A stretch of DNA of 64,000 bases from Stomoxys calcitrans (Eukaryota; Arthropoda; Insecta; Diptera; Muscidae), in assembly GCF_963082655.1 (NCBI RefSeq), contig NC_081556.1, forward strand, positions 67,323,727-67,387,726, read 5' to 3'. Positions 1 to 12,514 of this stretch are shown one piece after another. How positions within the stretch are numbered: position 1 is the stretch's first letter; every line of letters starts with the position of its first letter. A program made the position numbers and the translations under genes. The notes beneath the pieces were generated by a model. The model searched no databases, was not told the origin of the DNA, and saw only the letters and a program-made list of their open reading frames with translations.

Positions 1-611
1 GCGGACTTTGTTTATATGGATTTTTGAGTACTATCCAGCAATTTTGGAAATCAAAATACAAATAAAGATTTGGCAGCCCGAACAATTTTTCGAAAAGGCG
101 AGGTGACCAACTTTAGGACTCTGGCAAGAGGTGGCCGGACCACCTTCAAAGAGTTATTTCTATCCGTTTTCAAATGGCATATTTTTTACTATTATTTTTT
201 CTGTTGTATCCCACTGTGCGTCATCTGTTTAACTATACAACCAGACCTACTCGACTCTAACTCAAAACCTCTAGACGTACGTTAATCGCAAAATTCCTGG
301 ATCTGGATATTCACCAGAACCAAGCAGATTAAACATAGTGCACAACACTAGAAATACTTTTCTTCTGCAAATACAACACCTAGCAGCCGGCAATCGGCGA
401 TCGTCCTCCAATACATTTACTTTTGTTTTAGAAGACGCAGGAAACATTCTATTCCCCTATTTGGATCTTGAATCAAAGCTTTAGACGACAGCATTCACTT
501 ATCTACTCTAAGACACGCCCTGCGACACAAGTTTAAACGTGTTTTGTTTTGGTAGTTTTATTTTCAGATTACTAGCGTCGCTAAAGTCAATATAAGTTTT
601 CATTACTTTCC
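1..611. other. Unassigned A+T-rich sequence
   Basis: I see no gene, RNA or recognisable repeat here. The longest open frame is 71 codons and lacks domain features. Confidence 0.4.
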
Positions 612-1524
612 TTTTTATACCCGCCACCGAAGGATGGGGGTATATTTATTTTGTCATTCCGTTTGCAACACATCGAAATATGCATTTCCGACCCTATAAA
701 GTATATATATTCTTGATTGTCGTGACATTTTAAGTCGAACGAGCCATGTCCGTCCTTCCTTCCGTCCGTCCGTGTAATTGTAAATGGGCCAAATCGGTCC
801 ATGTTTTGATATAGCTGATCTTGGGTCTAGATTTCTTGAACTTTTAGAGGGCGCAATTCACGTCCGATTGACTGAAATTTTTGACGTAGTGTTTTGATAT
901 CACTTCCAACAACTGTGCTAAATATGGTCCAAATCGGTTCATAACCTGATATAGCTGCCATATAAACCGATCTTGGGTCTTGGCTTCTTGAGCTTTAAGA
1001 TGGCGCAATTCTTACTATGGTCCAAATCGGTTCATAACCTGGTATAGGTGTCATATAAACCGATCTTGGATCTTGATTTCTTGAGCCGCTCGAGGGCGCA
1101 ATTCTCACCCGCATTGGCTGAAATATTGCATGATGTGATTTTATATGACTTCCAAAAACTATGATGAGTATGGCGCAAATCGGTACATAACCATATATAG
1201 CTGCCATATAAACCGATCTGGGATCTTGACTTCTTGAGCCTCTAGAGAGAGCAATTATAATCCAATTTGGCTGAAATTTTGTCGATCTATAGCTTGATAT
1301 AGCTCCCATATAAACCGATCTCCCGATTTTGCTTCTTGTGCCGCGAATCGGACTATAACTTAATATAGCTCCTCCTCCTCCTCCTCGTCCTCCTGCTCCG
1401 TCCTTGTTCATTATTCTTTGTTTGCCTAAAAAGAGATACTGCGCAAAGAATTCGACAGATGTGATCCATGGTTGAGGGCATATAAGATTCGGCCCGGCCG
1501 AACTTAGCACGCTCTTACTTGTTT
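612..1524 (+). mobile_element. mini-me/DINE-1-type repeat, copy M1
   Basis: The left end is TTTTTATACCCGCCACCGAA. It is followed by a conserved core (CCCTATAAAGTATATATATT) and a GTCC/GTCY proto-microsatellite, which are the hallmarks of dipteran mini-me (DINE-1-like) elements. The middle is built from about 150-bp units containing the phrase CATATAAACCGATCT. The right end has the palindrome TTCGGCCCGGCCGAA and stops at CTTACTTGTT. It has no coding capacity. The trinucleotide run (CTC)n near 1370-1395 is private to this copy. Classing it as a non-autonomous Helentron relative (HINE) is inference. Confidence 0.8.
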
Positions 1525-1568
1525 TAATTATGATAATAGACAATAATTAACAATACATAAACTGCTTA

Positions 1569-2895
1569 TCTTATATGTAAAAATCAATTTGTGTTTGTTT
1601 GTATGTTTGTGTGTTCCTTATAGACTCAGAAACGGCTGAACCGATTTTCTTGAAATTTTCACAGTTTGTGAATAATGACACCGTGGTGACAATAGGGTAC
1701 TAAATGGGGGTCCATCCCCTCCCCAAAACACCCCCCAAATGGGAATATGGCGTTTTAATAAAATGTATTTAAACGTAGAATACGAATCTGATATCCAAAT
1801 ATGGGACCAAGTGTTTGGCGGGCCGCCTCTCACCAAAAACATCCCCCAAAGGGGACACATTTACGACCATAGCAATATGGGGATCAAATTAAAGGTCTTT
1901 GGAATAAAGCACCAATCTGATATATATTTGGGAAAAGTGTCTATGGGGCAACCCTACAACACCACCCAAATAGCAAGAATTTCCTGACTATTGCAATATG
2001 AGGCTCAAATAAGAGGGTTTTTACAGTAGAACACGAATCCGATATATATTTTCTAGGCCAACTCACTTAGTGGCCGCCCTTCCCCCAAAACACCCCCCAA
2101 GCCGGTCATGTTTGCCGACTATGAAAATATGGGGCTCAAATTAAAGGTATTTGGGATTAGACCACGTATCTAATATTAACATTAGAGGCCAACTGTCTTG
2201 GGGACGTCCCACCACCATAACAACCCCGAAATAGGACATTTGCTCACCAAGACAATTTGGGTCTTAAAGGGATTTATATTTTTTAGGGTCAATAGCCCAA
2301 ACCGGACATATTTGCTGACTTTTGCAATAAGGAGTTTAAATGAGATTAGAAAACGAATTTGATATCCAATTTTAAGGCCAACGGCAATATGGGGTTCAAA
2401 TAAATGATATATAGATATATGAGAATGGTGCACGTTGCTGATATATTTTCCGGGCTTGGGGCCATGGGGCCATATGTTTGGGGGACGCCTCATCGAGCAA
2501 ACTCCCCTTAAACTAATGACAATGTTGGGTTTAAATCAATAGCATCTGAGAGAAGATTACGATGCTGATATTTTCTTAGGGCCAAGTGTCTGGGGGACCA
2601 CCTCACCCCCGAAAACACCCCTAAATCAGACATCATGAGAATGTTGGGCTGAAATAAAGTATTTTAAGAATGGAATACACCTTACATCCAAACTTAAATT
2701 CGAAGGCCAATAAAGATCATTTGGGATTCAGATAAAGACACTTATATTGTTAAACTGTTAGTCAAGCGATATACCATTTTCGTATTATGGTATTTTCCTA
2801 AAAGCTCATTAATTGTTAAAAATAGATATTCAAAGGAAAATTTTGCTCCATATAAAGTAAAAGAAGGCGTAGCGGAGCGGGCCCTGTTCAGCTAG
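1569..2895 (+). mobile_element. Non-autonomous Helitron, complete copy
   Basis: It starts with TCTTATATGTAAAAATC directly after a host A. It ends in a GC-rich segment (GCGGAGCGGGCCC...) and CTAG directly before a host T. This is the TC...CTAG structure with A/T insertion known for Helitrons. The 5' end carries the phrase ACTCAGAAACGGCTGAACCG, shared with copies at 25925-27175 and 59352-61214. The interior is repeated 'GGGGCTCAAAT...GGGTCC/GGGACC' units of about 140-160 bp. No Rep/helicase frame is visible. Confidence 0.85.
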
Positions 2896-3156
2896 TTTTT
2901 AATAAGATTCACATTTACATATAGCACCCATATATCGCCCTATTTTCACTTATAAAGCCTTTGTTAACCCTTTCATTTGCCGATCTCAAAATTTTGCACA
3001 ATATGCCACTGCCACAATGTTTTGGTGAAATCGGATGAGAATTGGAGACAACTCCCAATAAAAGTATCATCCGGTTTTCACTTATAAGGTCATACAATTT
3101 ACGACCGATCTGCACAAAATGTTGTGAGAATTTATTATTTACCTATTGCTGCTATT
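2896..3156. repeat. Degenerate interspersed-repeat fragment
   Basis: Two phrases of the form TTTTCACTTATAA...GGTC/GCC lie about 140 bp apart. They resemble the inner part of the divergent repeat at 33277-33560 read on the other strand. It is likely a relic of a mini-me-like tandem core. There is no coding signal. Confidence 0.4.
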
Positions 3157-3486
3157 ATAGGGTAAGTGCACAAATAGTCGGCAGTTTAAGGATTTTGCCT
3201 TTTTCACTCCGTCCTCCTGCCGGGTACAAATGTTCAATTCAATTGAAATTTGATTTTTACAATTCGAAATTTTGCTTTGTTATTTGATGTATTGACCAAA
3301 AATTATAATTTATTTGATTACATTTGTGAAATTTCTAATTTAAAAAAAAAGTGATTTTTCACCAGTAGTTGGCACTGTTTCCAATGTTCGGCATGACATG
3401 TTCCCTAAAGTCGGCATATAGTATTTTGTTAAAGAAAATATTAATTATTAAAGAAAATTACCGATGCATTTATTTTAAACCCGTTC

Positions 3487-4885
3487 TTTTTTATACCCTC
3501 CACCATAAGGTATACTAATTTCGTCATTCTGATTGTAACTACTCGAAATATTCGTCTGAGACCCCATAAAGTATATATATCTGTAATCGTCGTGAAATTT
3601 TATGTCGATCTAGCCATGTCCGTCCGTCTGTCCGTCCGTCCGTCTGTCTGTCGAAAGCACGCTAACTTCCGAAGGAGTAAAGCTAGCCGCTTGAAATTTT
3701 GAACAAATACTTCCTATTAGTGTAGGTCGGTTGGTGTTGTAAATGGGTCATATCGGTCCATGTTTTGATATAGCTGCCATATAAACCGATCTTGGGTCTT
3801 GACTTCTTAAGCCTCTAGAGTGCGCAATTCTTATCCGATTGGAATGAAATTTTGCACGACGTGTTTTGTTATAATATCCAACAACTGTGCCAAGTATAGT
3901 TCAAATCGGTCCATAACCTGATATAGCTGCCATATAAACCGATCTTGGGTCTTGACTTCTTGAGCCTCTAGCGTGCGCAATGCTTATCCGATCAGAATGA
4001 AATTTTGCACGACGTGTTTTGTTATTATATCCAACAAATGTATCAAGTATGGTTCAAATCGGTCCATAACCTGATATAGCTGCCATATAAACCGACCTGG
4101 GGTCTTGACTTCTTGAGCCTCTAGAGGGCGCAATTCTTATCCGATTGGAATGAAATTTTGCACGACGTGTTTTGTTATGATATCCAACAACTGTGCCAAG
4201 TATGGTTCAAACCATAACCTGATATAGCTGTCATATAAACCGACCTGGGGTCTTGACTTCTTGAGCCTCTAGAGGGCGCAATTCTTATCCGATTGGAATG
4301 AAATTTTGCACGACGTGTTTTGTTATAATATCCAACAACTGTGCCGAGTATGGTTCAAACCAGTTTGGTTGAAATTTCGCAAGACGTTTTTTATTGTTAC
4401 TTTCAACAACTATGTCAAATAAAGTACAAGTCGGTTCATAACCTGATTTAGCTGCCATATAAACCGATCTGGGATCTTGACTTCTTGAGCCTCTAGAGGT
4501 CGCAATTATTATCCGATTTGCCTGAAATTTTGTACTATGGATTCTCTCATGACCTTTAACATACGTGTTTATTATGGTCTGAATCGGTCTATAGTCCGAT
4601 ATAGCTCCCTATATAAATCGATCTCTCTATTTTACTTCTTGAGCCCACAAAGAGCGCAATTCTTAATCGAATTGGCTGACATTTTACACAGGTCTCCAAC
4701 ATATATAATTTAATTGTGGTCCAAACCGGACCATATCTTAATATCGCTCTAATAGCAGAGCAAATCTTTTCTTATATCCTTTTTTGCCCAAGGAGAGATG
4801 ACGGGAGAAGAACTCGACAAATGCGATCCATGGTGGAGGGTATATAAGATTCGGCCCGGCCGAACTTAGCACGCTTTTACTTGTT
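3487..4885 (+). mobile_element. mini-me/DINE-1-type repeat, copy M2
   Basis: The left end is TTATACCCTCCACCATAAGG, with the core CCCCATAAAGTATATATATC and a long GTCC/GTCT run at about 3618-3650. At least five tandem units of about 150 bp follow, each with 'CATATAAACCGA' and 'TTGCACGACGTGTTTTGTTA'. The right end holds the GGCCCGGCCGAA palindrome and ends CTTTTACTTGTT. It lies inside the 3158-6111 element. Confidence 0.85.
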
Positions 4886-5485
4886 ATTTACTCACATATT
4901 TAACGCGAGAAAACAAGGAAAAACAAAAAAATTAATTCATAAGCTCGCCCGAGCTAAAAATTAGATACCCACAACCATAGGCATATTTCTCATCTGGAGA
5001 TAGGTATGTATAAAAGCTATGTTCAACTAAGATTTGGTGTGGTCCGTATTAGGAAAGCATGTATAAAGGTCAATATTACCCAACAGTCCGAATTTCAGGG
5101 AAATCGGTTAAAAAATAAGGCAATTATGAGGCCATGAAGCTCAATCGAGAGGTATATTTATATAGAAATTTTGTCCAAATACGGTGTCCATATTTTGTCC
5201 AATATATAGGTATCAACTCAGTTATGCAAAATTTTGCGAAATTGGTTAAAAAATTCGCCTTTTAAATACTTAAAACCTTAAATTACGAAATCGATCTATG
5301 CGGCAGCTTTATCAAAATCTGATACGATTTATACCATTCTGTAAAATATATTTTCTGAGATGAAAACGGTAAATAGGATATAAGGGGGTTGTGTAAAGAA
5401 TAACTGAACCCCACAATGGGTAAAGAAATAATCTGTACCAAGTTTCAACTCTTTATATTAATAGGCTTTTGCGTGATTATATCAG
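4886..5485. repeat. Degenerate mini-me-like tandem relic
   Basis: Scattered phrases such as GAAATCGGTTAAAAAATAAG and 'CGATCTATGCGGCAGCTTTATC' resemble the inner tandem units of the mini-me-type repeats in minus orientation. No termini or core are preserved and there is no coding signal. Confidence 0.4.
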
Positions 5486-5489
5486 TGTA

Positions 5490-5580
5490 GAGATGTATTT
5501 TCGAATTGTCTCGGCAGGATTCGAACTCGGAGGTTGAAATTCATAGGCGGACAAGTAACTTCTGTGCCACGGAGGTCTTC
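5490..5580 (-). repeat. tRNA-derived SINE head (fragment)
   Basis: On the minus strand, GTGGCACAGAAGTTAC fits an RNA polymerase III A box. GAGTTCGAATCCTG, about 40 bases downstream, fits a B box. The same B-box context (TTCGAATCCTG, then GCGAGAC or GCCGAGAC) occurs in the SINE at 24250-24570. No clean cloverleaf with a paired acceptor stem is seen, so it is read as a SINE head rather than a working tRNA gene. Confidence 0.45.
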
Positions 5581-6465
5581 AACTTAGTACAGATAACTAT
5601 TTCGTCCATAGGCAGGGTAACTACGAAAATAGGCTTAATCGAACAATACATTGGTATATCTTCCTCATATACGCTCAGCCAATTCGATTTCAGAATAATC
5701 CAATTTTTAATGTTAGGGACCATTCAAAATTGGCAGCATCGAATTAAACAATACAAAAAAAATATTTTTTTTAATAATTTTTATGACTTAAATGTTGTCT
5801 TGATTGTCCTTTGCCATTAACAGTTATTTGTGATTAAAACAATTTACATATGCCAACGGTCTTTTTAGAAAGTCGATACTTCCACTAATTTTTTCTTAAG
5901 AACAGGCACTACGCACTTGTTGATGGCACCCTCTCACTTAAACGGAACTTCTGCCGTAATTCGTAATCTCAGCTCAAATATTTTTGTTTACAAAGAAAAC
6001 CGGGGGTATTATTGATGTTTATTGATAATTTTATAAATAAAAAGTTTTACATATTCTTAGTTATTTGAGTTTAAAAAAACAAAAGTGCCGACATCTAGTA
6101 CCCTTACCCTATACCCATCCTTCTGAGCACCTCTATCAAATTTAATCAAAATTGAATACATTTCTGCTTTAAGTTTTTGCACACATACTCTTATTGATGT
6201 AGGTCGTTGGGGATTTTAAATTTGATTCGAAATCGGTCCATATTTGGATATAGCTCCCATCAAGAACGCCCACATTTTTTCAAAATCGAAAATTGCCAAA
6301 ATTCTTGTTATTTTGAGATTAGTAATGATACCCCAATTTTTCTTTTGAAAATTGTGGTAGCAATTTGGTGCAGGAACTGACACATCGGCGATGACATTTT
6401 GTCATAAAGTCAGAGCTGAATTTTAAACCGATTGCTAACACAGTGCAAATATCTCTTGGAAGTTA

Positions 6466-6702
6466 TTGGGTTCCCCAAAAAGTAATTGCGGATTTTTCAT
6501 ATAGTCGGCGTTGACAAATTTTTTCACAGCTTGTGACTCTGTAATTGCATTCTTTCTTCTGTCAGTTGTCAGCTGTTACTTTTAGCTTGCTTTAGAAAAA
6601 AAATGTAAAAAAAGTATATTTGATTAAAGTTCATTCTAAGTTTTATTAAAAATGCATTTACTTTCTTTTAAAAAATCCGCAATTACTTTTTGGGCAACCC
6701 AA
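6466..6702. mobile_element. mariner-type MITE, copy 1
   Basis: The ends are TTGGGTTCCCCAAAAAGTAA and its near-perfect inverse ...CTTTTTGGGCAACCCAA, giving terminal inverted repeats of about 28 bp. They are flanked by TA on both sides (6464-6465 and 6703-6704), the target duplication used by Tc1/mariner elements. The 237-bp element has no open frame. Near-identical copies lie at 53414-53660 and 62529-62757. Confidence 0.9.
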
Positions 6703-6759
6703 TATATTAATTGCTTCGAACTCTATACAAAGGCAACGGCTCTTGATGCTGCTCCGTGT

Positions 6760-7745
6760 GCCCAGGTTCACATTAACGACGAAAAATACTCAAAAATAGA
6801 GCATGTATTCCAAATTTCAGAGCTGTAGCTCAATCCGTAGAAAAGGTGCCATTTGTACGTTTTAGTACCAAAAATGCGTATATCAACAAAACCTCCTAGT
6901 CGTCCGTTAAATACTACCAAGATGTGCCTATACCCAAAATTTCAGATCTGTAGCTCAATCTATAAAGAAAGTACTAAATAGTACCAGTTACAGCACTTAA
7001 GTACTTTTTATTCCACTCCTGGTACGATTTCAACATTTCATATTTGGTACAACTTATCGTATATTTTATATTTTTAGCATTTTTTTTTTAATTTTACCCT
7101 TCTCCGTTCAGTAACGTAAGTAAGCTATTTGGTACTTTTGGTACCAAAATGTATGATTTGTTAAAAGTTACTTAGTCGGCCAACATATATTTCTTAGGAG
7201 AATCTACATGCTAAAATTTTAGAGCTCTAGTTAAATCCGTAAAGAAAGAAATGGTACCAAATACGGTATTAAACGTACGTTACATCCGTTTCCATTACTA
7301 TTTTTCATATTTTTCTATCTACCCCCTTTATTTCGCAACAACAATCATTAAAGCCAAATTTCGAAGTTCTAACTCTACCCGTTCGCCCTATGCAAAGTTC
7401 ACCTATTTCGTACCTTTTCTGTTTCTAAATATCCAAAAACTATTTTGTCATCCCAATTTAGGTTGACATAGTGTACTTAAATTTCAAAATTCAAAGCTTT
7501 AGCTCAATTAACAATAAACAAACGTACCATTTTTCCCACTTCTGGTACTATTTTGGGACATTTTTGTCACCATATCTTATTTTTTCAAGACGCTCTTCAA
7601 TTAGAGCACAATGTCATAACTATAGCCCTATCGGTTCGCGCTGGGAAAAATTTCGTACTTCTTGGTACCTAAACGTACTGAACATCACAAAAACTCGTCT
7701 TATCGCGCACCTGCGAGGTTTGGGACCGAGTGCCCCTCCTGACTA
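6760..7745. repeat. Degenerate tandem repeat block rich in GGTACC/TAGTACC words
   Basis: A loosely repeated unit of roughly 130-200 bp carries phrases such as 'AAATTTCAGAGCTGTAGCTC', 'CCGTAAAGAAAG', 'TACCAAAATG' and 'ACTTAGTCGG'. The same phrases recur at 12955-13460. The short open frames in it contain only repeat-derived sequence. It is probably the core of another mini-me-like family, but no ends were found. Confidence 0.5.
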
Positions 7746-7834
7746 CGTCCCCCGCACCCATATAAAATGATTCTTCGTTTTCACTTCTTGAGCTAGGGGC
7801 TCAATTGTTATATGATTGGGCTGAAATTTTGGAT

Positions 7835-7899
<65 letters not shown>

Positions 7900-8065
7900 G
7901 CTCCCATATAAACCGACGTACAGATTTGACATTTTGAACCTTTGGAAGCCCTAACTTTTATCAGAAATGGCTGAAATTTTGCAATAGTGTAGTGTTCTGT
8001 TACGACTTCCAACATCCAATATGCTTGCTTTTGGCTCAAGCAGTTTACTTTAATACACATCCCAC
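7746..8065 (-). mobile_element. mini-me-type fragment with (TA)n
   Basis: Parts of two core units (CTTCTTGAGC, CCCATATAAACCGA) flank an alternating TA tract at about 7835-7899. The TA tract lies where intact copies have a short ATATATA run, so it may have grown from that seed. Both termini are missing. Confidence 0.6.
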
Positions 8066-8556
8066 CCAATCTTTCTAAATATGTCTACTATACTCACTAC
8101 ATATTCGAGAATATCTGACAATCCCTAACTATGCGTTGTCATTTAGTTAGCTTACAGCAAACGCAAAACGTAAATTACGGTTTTTTTTTACCATTCATTT
8201 ATCATTATAAATTTGAAATCATTTCTAACCTCGGATTACTAGTTTGAAAATATTCGATTAATATGGTACGACGAGATTTGTATGTGTAAGTAAATTCCCT
8301 GTCTTTGGGCATTTCTTCGTTTTTCCCAAAATAGTCTTTGTTTAGTTTGTTGTTCCCGAAGTCGATTTGTTCTGCAATGCTTATCGATTCTTAAAACACA
8401 AATAAACACAACTCTCACAGAATGGTACACTTTCTCTTGATTTTGGGAGAGACTTTTAACTACCTTTCACACATAAATATTTATTGGTGTAGGTTTATTA
8501 GTTAAGAAAGAAAGTGTTATATGTATGGTTTAATCAATGCCACAAAACGCCCATTT
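8066..8556. other. Unassigned sequence
   Basis: I see no gene, RNA gene or recognisable repeat in this stretch. Confidence 0.35.
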
Positions 8557-8947
8557 CAGTGTTGCCGTTCTTTGGCTTTTTCTGCCAAAAATCATTGGAT
8601 GGAACTTAAATGTTAGGCTATTGGTCGCATGGAGCGGCCAAGCCCATTCTGGAAGATGCGTAACGTAGTTGTTAAATTTTGTCCATTTCATATAGGCATT
8701 TACATAACAATAGCACGCACGATAGGCTAATATTGCAATACTTGAATATTCTTCTACTGATTGCGAATATAAATATGCATCTTTTCGCTCATATCGTTTA
8801 ATACGATCATTAATTCTGCGATATTTGCAATATGTGAACCTTGAATATCTAATGATAATACAAAAATATGATTAGCTTAAAATTTTGGTCGGCTAGGTGC
8901 TGATTTGGTAAGTTTTTGGAAAAAACTTTCCTGTTGTGGCAACACTG
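8557..8947. mobile_element. hAT-type MITE
   Basis: It begins CAGTGTTGCC and ends GGCAACACTG, a perfect 10-bp terminal inverted repeat of the hAT type. The flanking 8-mers are GCCCATTT and GCATATTT (6 of 8 match), consistent with a decayed 8-bp hAT target duplication. The 391-bp interior has no coding signal. The termini match the hAT MITE at 28119-28812. Confidence 0.65.
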
Positions 8948-10556
8948 GCATATTTGAAAACTTATGGTTGTTATTGTTCCAAACTCTCTCATATTTCTTT
9001 AGGGAGTATCAGGTGTGGTCGATGGCAGAGCTACACAAATTTAAAACATGTATATAATCGTTAAGTGTTTAAGGTTGAGTTAAAGACTACGAATACAACC
9101 GAACACAAAGAGAACGATAAACTGTCAATGAAAGTGCTGGGTACAGCTCACCATTCCACATAGGTGGAGTAGGAAAATGGGTAAAAAACCAAAAATATTT
9201 GGTAACATTTGATACAATACGATATAATTAGATACAATTACATCTCAAAAATTTCCCACATATAATTTGATATAATTTTGTATAACTCGATCCCAAGTTA
9301 TATACGAACTGGGATCGGCTGGGTAAATAATAGAAATGTTAACGATTTCATTCTGTTCTCACTTTTGATGACAATCGACATCGTTGAAATCAGCTGTTTT
9401 GGTTTCGAATAGAGAATAGTTATCTAAACGACGGAAAATTACTTGGTGTTTACTATTGATTATTTACAGTTAAAGTGAGTATTTTTCAGTTGATTTTTTG
9501 CAAAACACTTCAGATGCGGATTTCTTCTTAATACCTATGAAAAATATGAAAGAAACAAAACAACGCAGATGTTTTATACTAATAAATTGGTATTGATAAC
9601 ACTTTCCTAAGTAATTGTGCACATTTTTAATTAAAAAGTTGTTGTTTTTAAATTAAACTAAGAATTTCGGGCGAAGAGAACAATTATTTACTTTTTTATC
9701 GTTTCGTTTTTGTGTAATTGCAATAAAGCAATAATGACTACCGTTAAAGTGGAGTACGCACCTCAAACGAAATTTTCGGTTGCAGCAAAGACATTTATGT
9801 CTCCACTGGACAGTAGTTGTGTAGACCACAAAATGGCGACAAACATCGAATTATAACGTTGCACGATTTTAAGTAATTTTTGACAAATAAAGTGTATATG
9901 TACTGAAATTAAATGTTTTTATTTCCAATAACTTTATTTCATGCTGCATGGACCTATCAAACATACATTTTCATTCATAACTGCAAGGAAAAAATTGCCA
10001 ATGCCTATTATGTCACCCTATTGCGTAAAGAAATTTTCATTTGAGCTGCGTACCTGCAAGCGAATTTTCCGGTAACAGTATCAGTAACGAAAATTTCGCA
10101 TAAGCAGAGTATGCTGTTCAGCTTTTGGAATTATTGCGAAAAACTTTAACAAAATATCGTAATTTTTTTAAGAATAATTACTTTAAATTTTTTGTACTAA
10201 TCTAATCTTATATTCATATTACACAATTGTTAATTGGTTTTAAGTCCTCCTTTTAAGCCATTAGCGTAAAAAATGCATTTATTTATTTCACATGTTTTTA
10301 GCTTATTTGTTTTTTTTCTTTGTATGGAGTTTGACAGTTGTTCACGTGAAAAGCCGAATAGAGTAGCAAATCCTTAGGATACGTCAATGCATATCACCAG
10401 AGGTGCATACTGCCCTTAACGAAGAATATGAGAATAGCATAAACTTAAGTGCAAACATTTTGTTTGTTTGTCAACAGATTTAACCATATGATTTTCGTTA
10501 ATAGTTGCGGTATAACCTCGTCTGCTCTTTTAATCCCCCTTACTCCGTTATGGAGT
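8948..10556. other. Long unassigned stretch with weak internal repeats
   Basis: No gene is supported. A patch at about 9180-9300 is rich in GATATAATT-like words, similar to 20935-21168. At 9733 a 41-codon frame starts, without splice or homology support. Related phrases (ACGAAATTTTCGGTTGCAG near 9769, and an inverted ACGAAAATTTCG near 10087) hint at a decayed element. Confidence 0.35.
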
Positions 10557-10870
10557 CTACCTATCTTCGTAGAACCCCACCAGTGCAGTCATAATCCTAT
10601 TGACATTTTCGTCAATGTCTTCTATGCTTGGGCAATCTAAATTAAATTGCCCAAGTCTCCTTCTGAGTAGCCTTCCGAATTTTGCCCAGTTGGTTTTCAA
10701 CTTATTTCGGAAGCTTATCGGATTCGACGCTGGCGGTGCTATTCTAAACCTCATGTAGCGATGGTCAGAGAAAGAGTGTTCCATGGACACCATCCAATCC
10801 TGAACCTCATCGATTAGATTTTCCGAACATATCGTCACATCTAACACATCCTCCCTAATCCTATTAACAA
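10557..10870 (-). pseudogene. LINE family 2 endonuclease fragment (I/LOA-like)
   Basis: The minus-strand frame reads the C-terminal part of a LINE apurinic-type endonuclease. It holds a VLDVT strand followed about 25 residues later by the catalytic-loop motif FSDHRYMRF, with the SDH intact. A basic segment (LLRRRLGQFNLDCPS) leads towards the reverse transcriptase. It is clearly related to the plus-strand copy at 47396-47710, where SDH has become SYH. The endonuclease N-terminus and the whole reverse transcriptase are absent. Confidence 0.7.
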
Positions 10871-10995
10871 AGGTAGTTAGTATTCAATATTAAGTGTTAT
10901 TAGGTTGTTAGTAATCAAGAATTCTGGATTAATTAATGGAATTAATGGAGTAGAATACTACATACGCTTTTATGCAATAATATTAAACTGTGGTG

Positions 10996-12293
10996 TTTTT
11001 ATACCCTCCACCATAAGATGGGGGGTATACTAATTTCGTCATTCTGATTGTAACTACTCGAAATATTCGTCTGAGACCCCATAAAGTATATATATTCTTG
11101 ATTGTCGTGAAATTTTATGTCGATCTAGCCATGTCCGTCCGTCTGTCTGTCGAAAGCACGCTAACTTCCGAAGGAGTAGAGCTAGCGGCTTGAAATTTTG
11201 CACAAATTCTTCTAATTAGTGTAGGTCGGTTGGTATTGTAAATGGGCCATATCGGTCCATGTTCTGATATAGCTGCCATATAAACCGATCTTGGGTCTTG
11301 ACTTCTTGAGCCTCTAGAGTGCGCAATTCTTATCCGATTGGGATGAAATTTTGCACGACGTGATTTGTTATGACATCCAACAACTGTGCTAAGTATGGTT
11401 CAAATTGGTCCATAACCTGATCGAGCTGCCATATAAACCGATCGTGGGTCTTGACTTGACCTTGAGCCTCTAGAGTGCGCAATTCTTATCCGATTAAAAT
11501 GAAATTTTGCACGACGTGTTTTGTTATTATATCGAACAACTGTGCCAAGTATGGTTTAAATCGGTCCATAACCTGATATAGCTGCCATATACACCGATCT
11601 GGGGTTTTGACTTCTTGAGCCTCTAGAGTGCGCAATTCTTATCCGATTGGAATGAAATTTTGCACGACGTGTTTTGTTACGATATCCAATAACTGTGCTA
11701 AGTACGGTTCAAATCGGTCCATAACCTTATATAGCTGTTATATAAACCGATCTTGGGTCTTGACTTCTTGAGCCTCTAGAGGGCGCAATTCTTATTCGAT
11801 TGGAATGAAATTTTGCACGACGTGTTTTGTTACGATATCCAATAACTGTGCTAAGTATGGTTCAAATCGGTCCATAACCTGATATAGCTGCCATATAAAC
11901 CGATCTGGGATATTCACTTCTTGAGCCTCTAGAGGTCGCAATTATTATTTGGTTTGCCTGAAATTCTCGGATTCTCTCATGACCATCAACATACGTATTT
12001 ATTATGGTCTGAATCGGTATATAGCCCGATACAGCTCCCATATAAATCGATCTCTCTATTTTACTTCTTGAGCCCACAAAGGGCGCAATTCTTATTCGAA
12101 TTGGCTGACATTTTACACAGGTCTCCAACATATAATTTAATATCTTGATATCGCTCTAATAGCAGAGCAAATCTTTTCTTAATTCCTTTTTTTGCCTAAA
12201 AAGAGATGCCGGGAAAAGAACTCGACAAATGCGATCCATGGTGGAGGGTATATAAGATTCGGCCCGGCCGAACTTAGCACGCTTTTACTTGTT
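10996..12293 (+). mobile_element. mini-me/DINE-1-type repeat, copy M3
   Basis: Both ends are complete (TTTTTATACCCTCCACCATA at the left, palindrome and CTTTTACTTGTT at the right). The core is CCCCATAAAGTATATATATT with a short GTCC/GTCT run. Five or six units of about 153 bp follow, each with the 'CTTGAGCCTCTAGAG' and 'TTGCACGACGTG' phrases. It is non-coding. Confidence 0.87.
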
Positions 12294-12514
12294 AAAATTT
12301 ATTAAAGTTTTTAATATGAAATAACTAAAAAAACTTAAAAATTCAAAGTTTTAGTGCGTAAAGGGTTTAAAATTTTATCCAGATAACTTGTAATTTATTT
12401 TCAACCTAAATGAAATAAATGAGCAAAAACTCCAAAAACTTCCATATGTAAAGAAAGCATATATAAATAGATAGCCTTTAAAGCAATTTTTGGGCAAATT
12501 ATACCAGTATCAGT

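Larger units (their letters stand above)
3158..6111. mobile_element. TA-flanked inverted-repeat DNA transposon relic with nested repeats
   Basis: The left end begins TAGGGTAAGTGCAC. The right end, read on the minus strand, begins TAGGGTAAGGGTAC. By my count 20 of the first 26 positions match, including a shared GTCGGCA. TA dinucleotides flank both ends (3156-3157 and 6112-6113), as expected for the Tc1/mariner superfamily. Further GTCGGCA-type motifs lie just inside the left end (about 3385-3420). No transposase frame remains. A mini-me repeat (3487-4885) and other relics sit inside, so the original element was much shorter than 2.95 kb. Confidence 0.5.

Noticed and set aside
9733..9858. 41-codon frame starting ATGACTACCGTT
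   Set aside because: No splice context, homology or conservation evidence; within a probable decayed repeat.
11862..12131. Recurrent frames with GSRSQDPRSVYMAAISGYGPI-like peptides in many places, as a possible repeat protein
   Set aside because: They are all reverse readings of the 150-bp mini-me core units. They begin and stop at random, and the similarity reflects DNA-level repeats.
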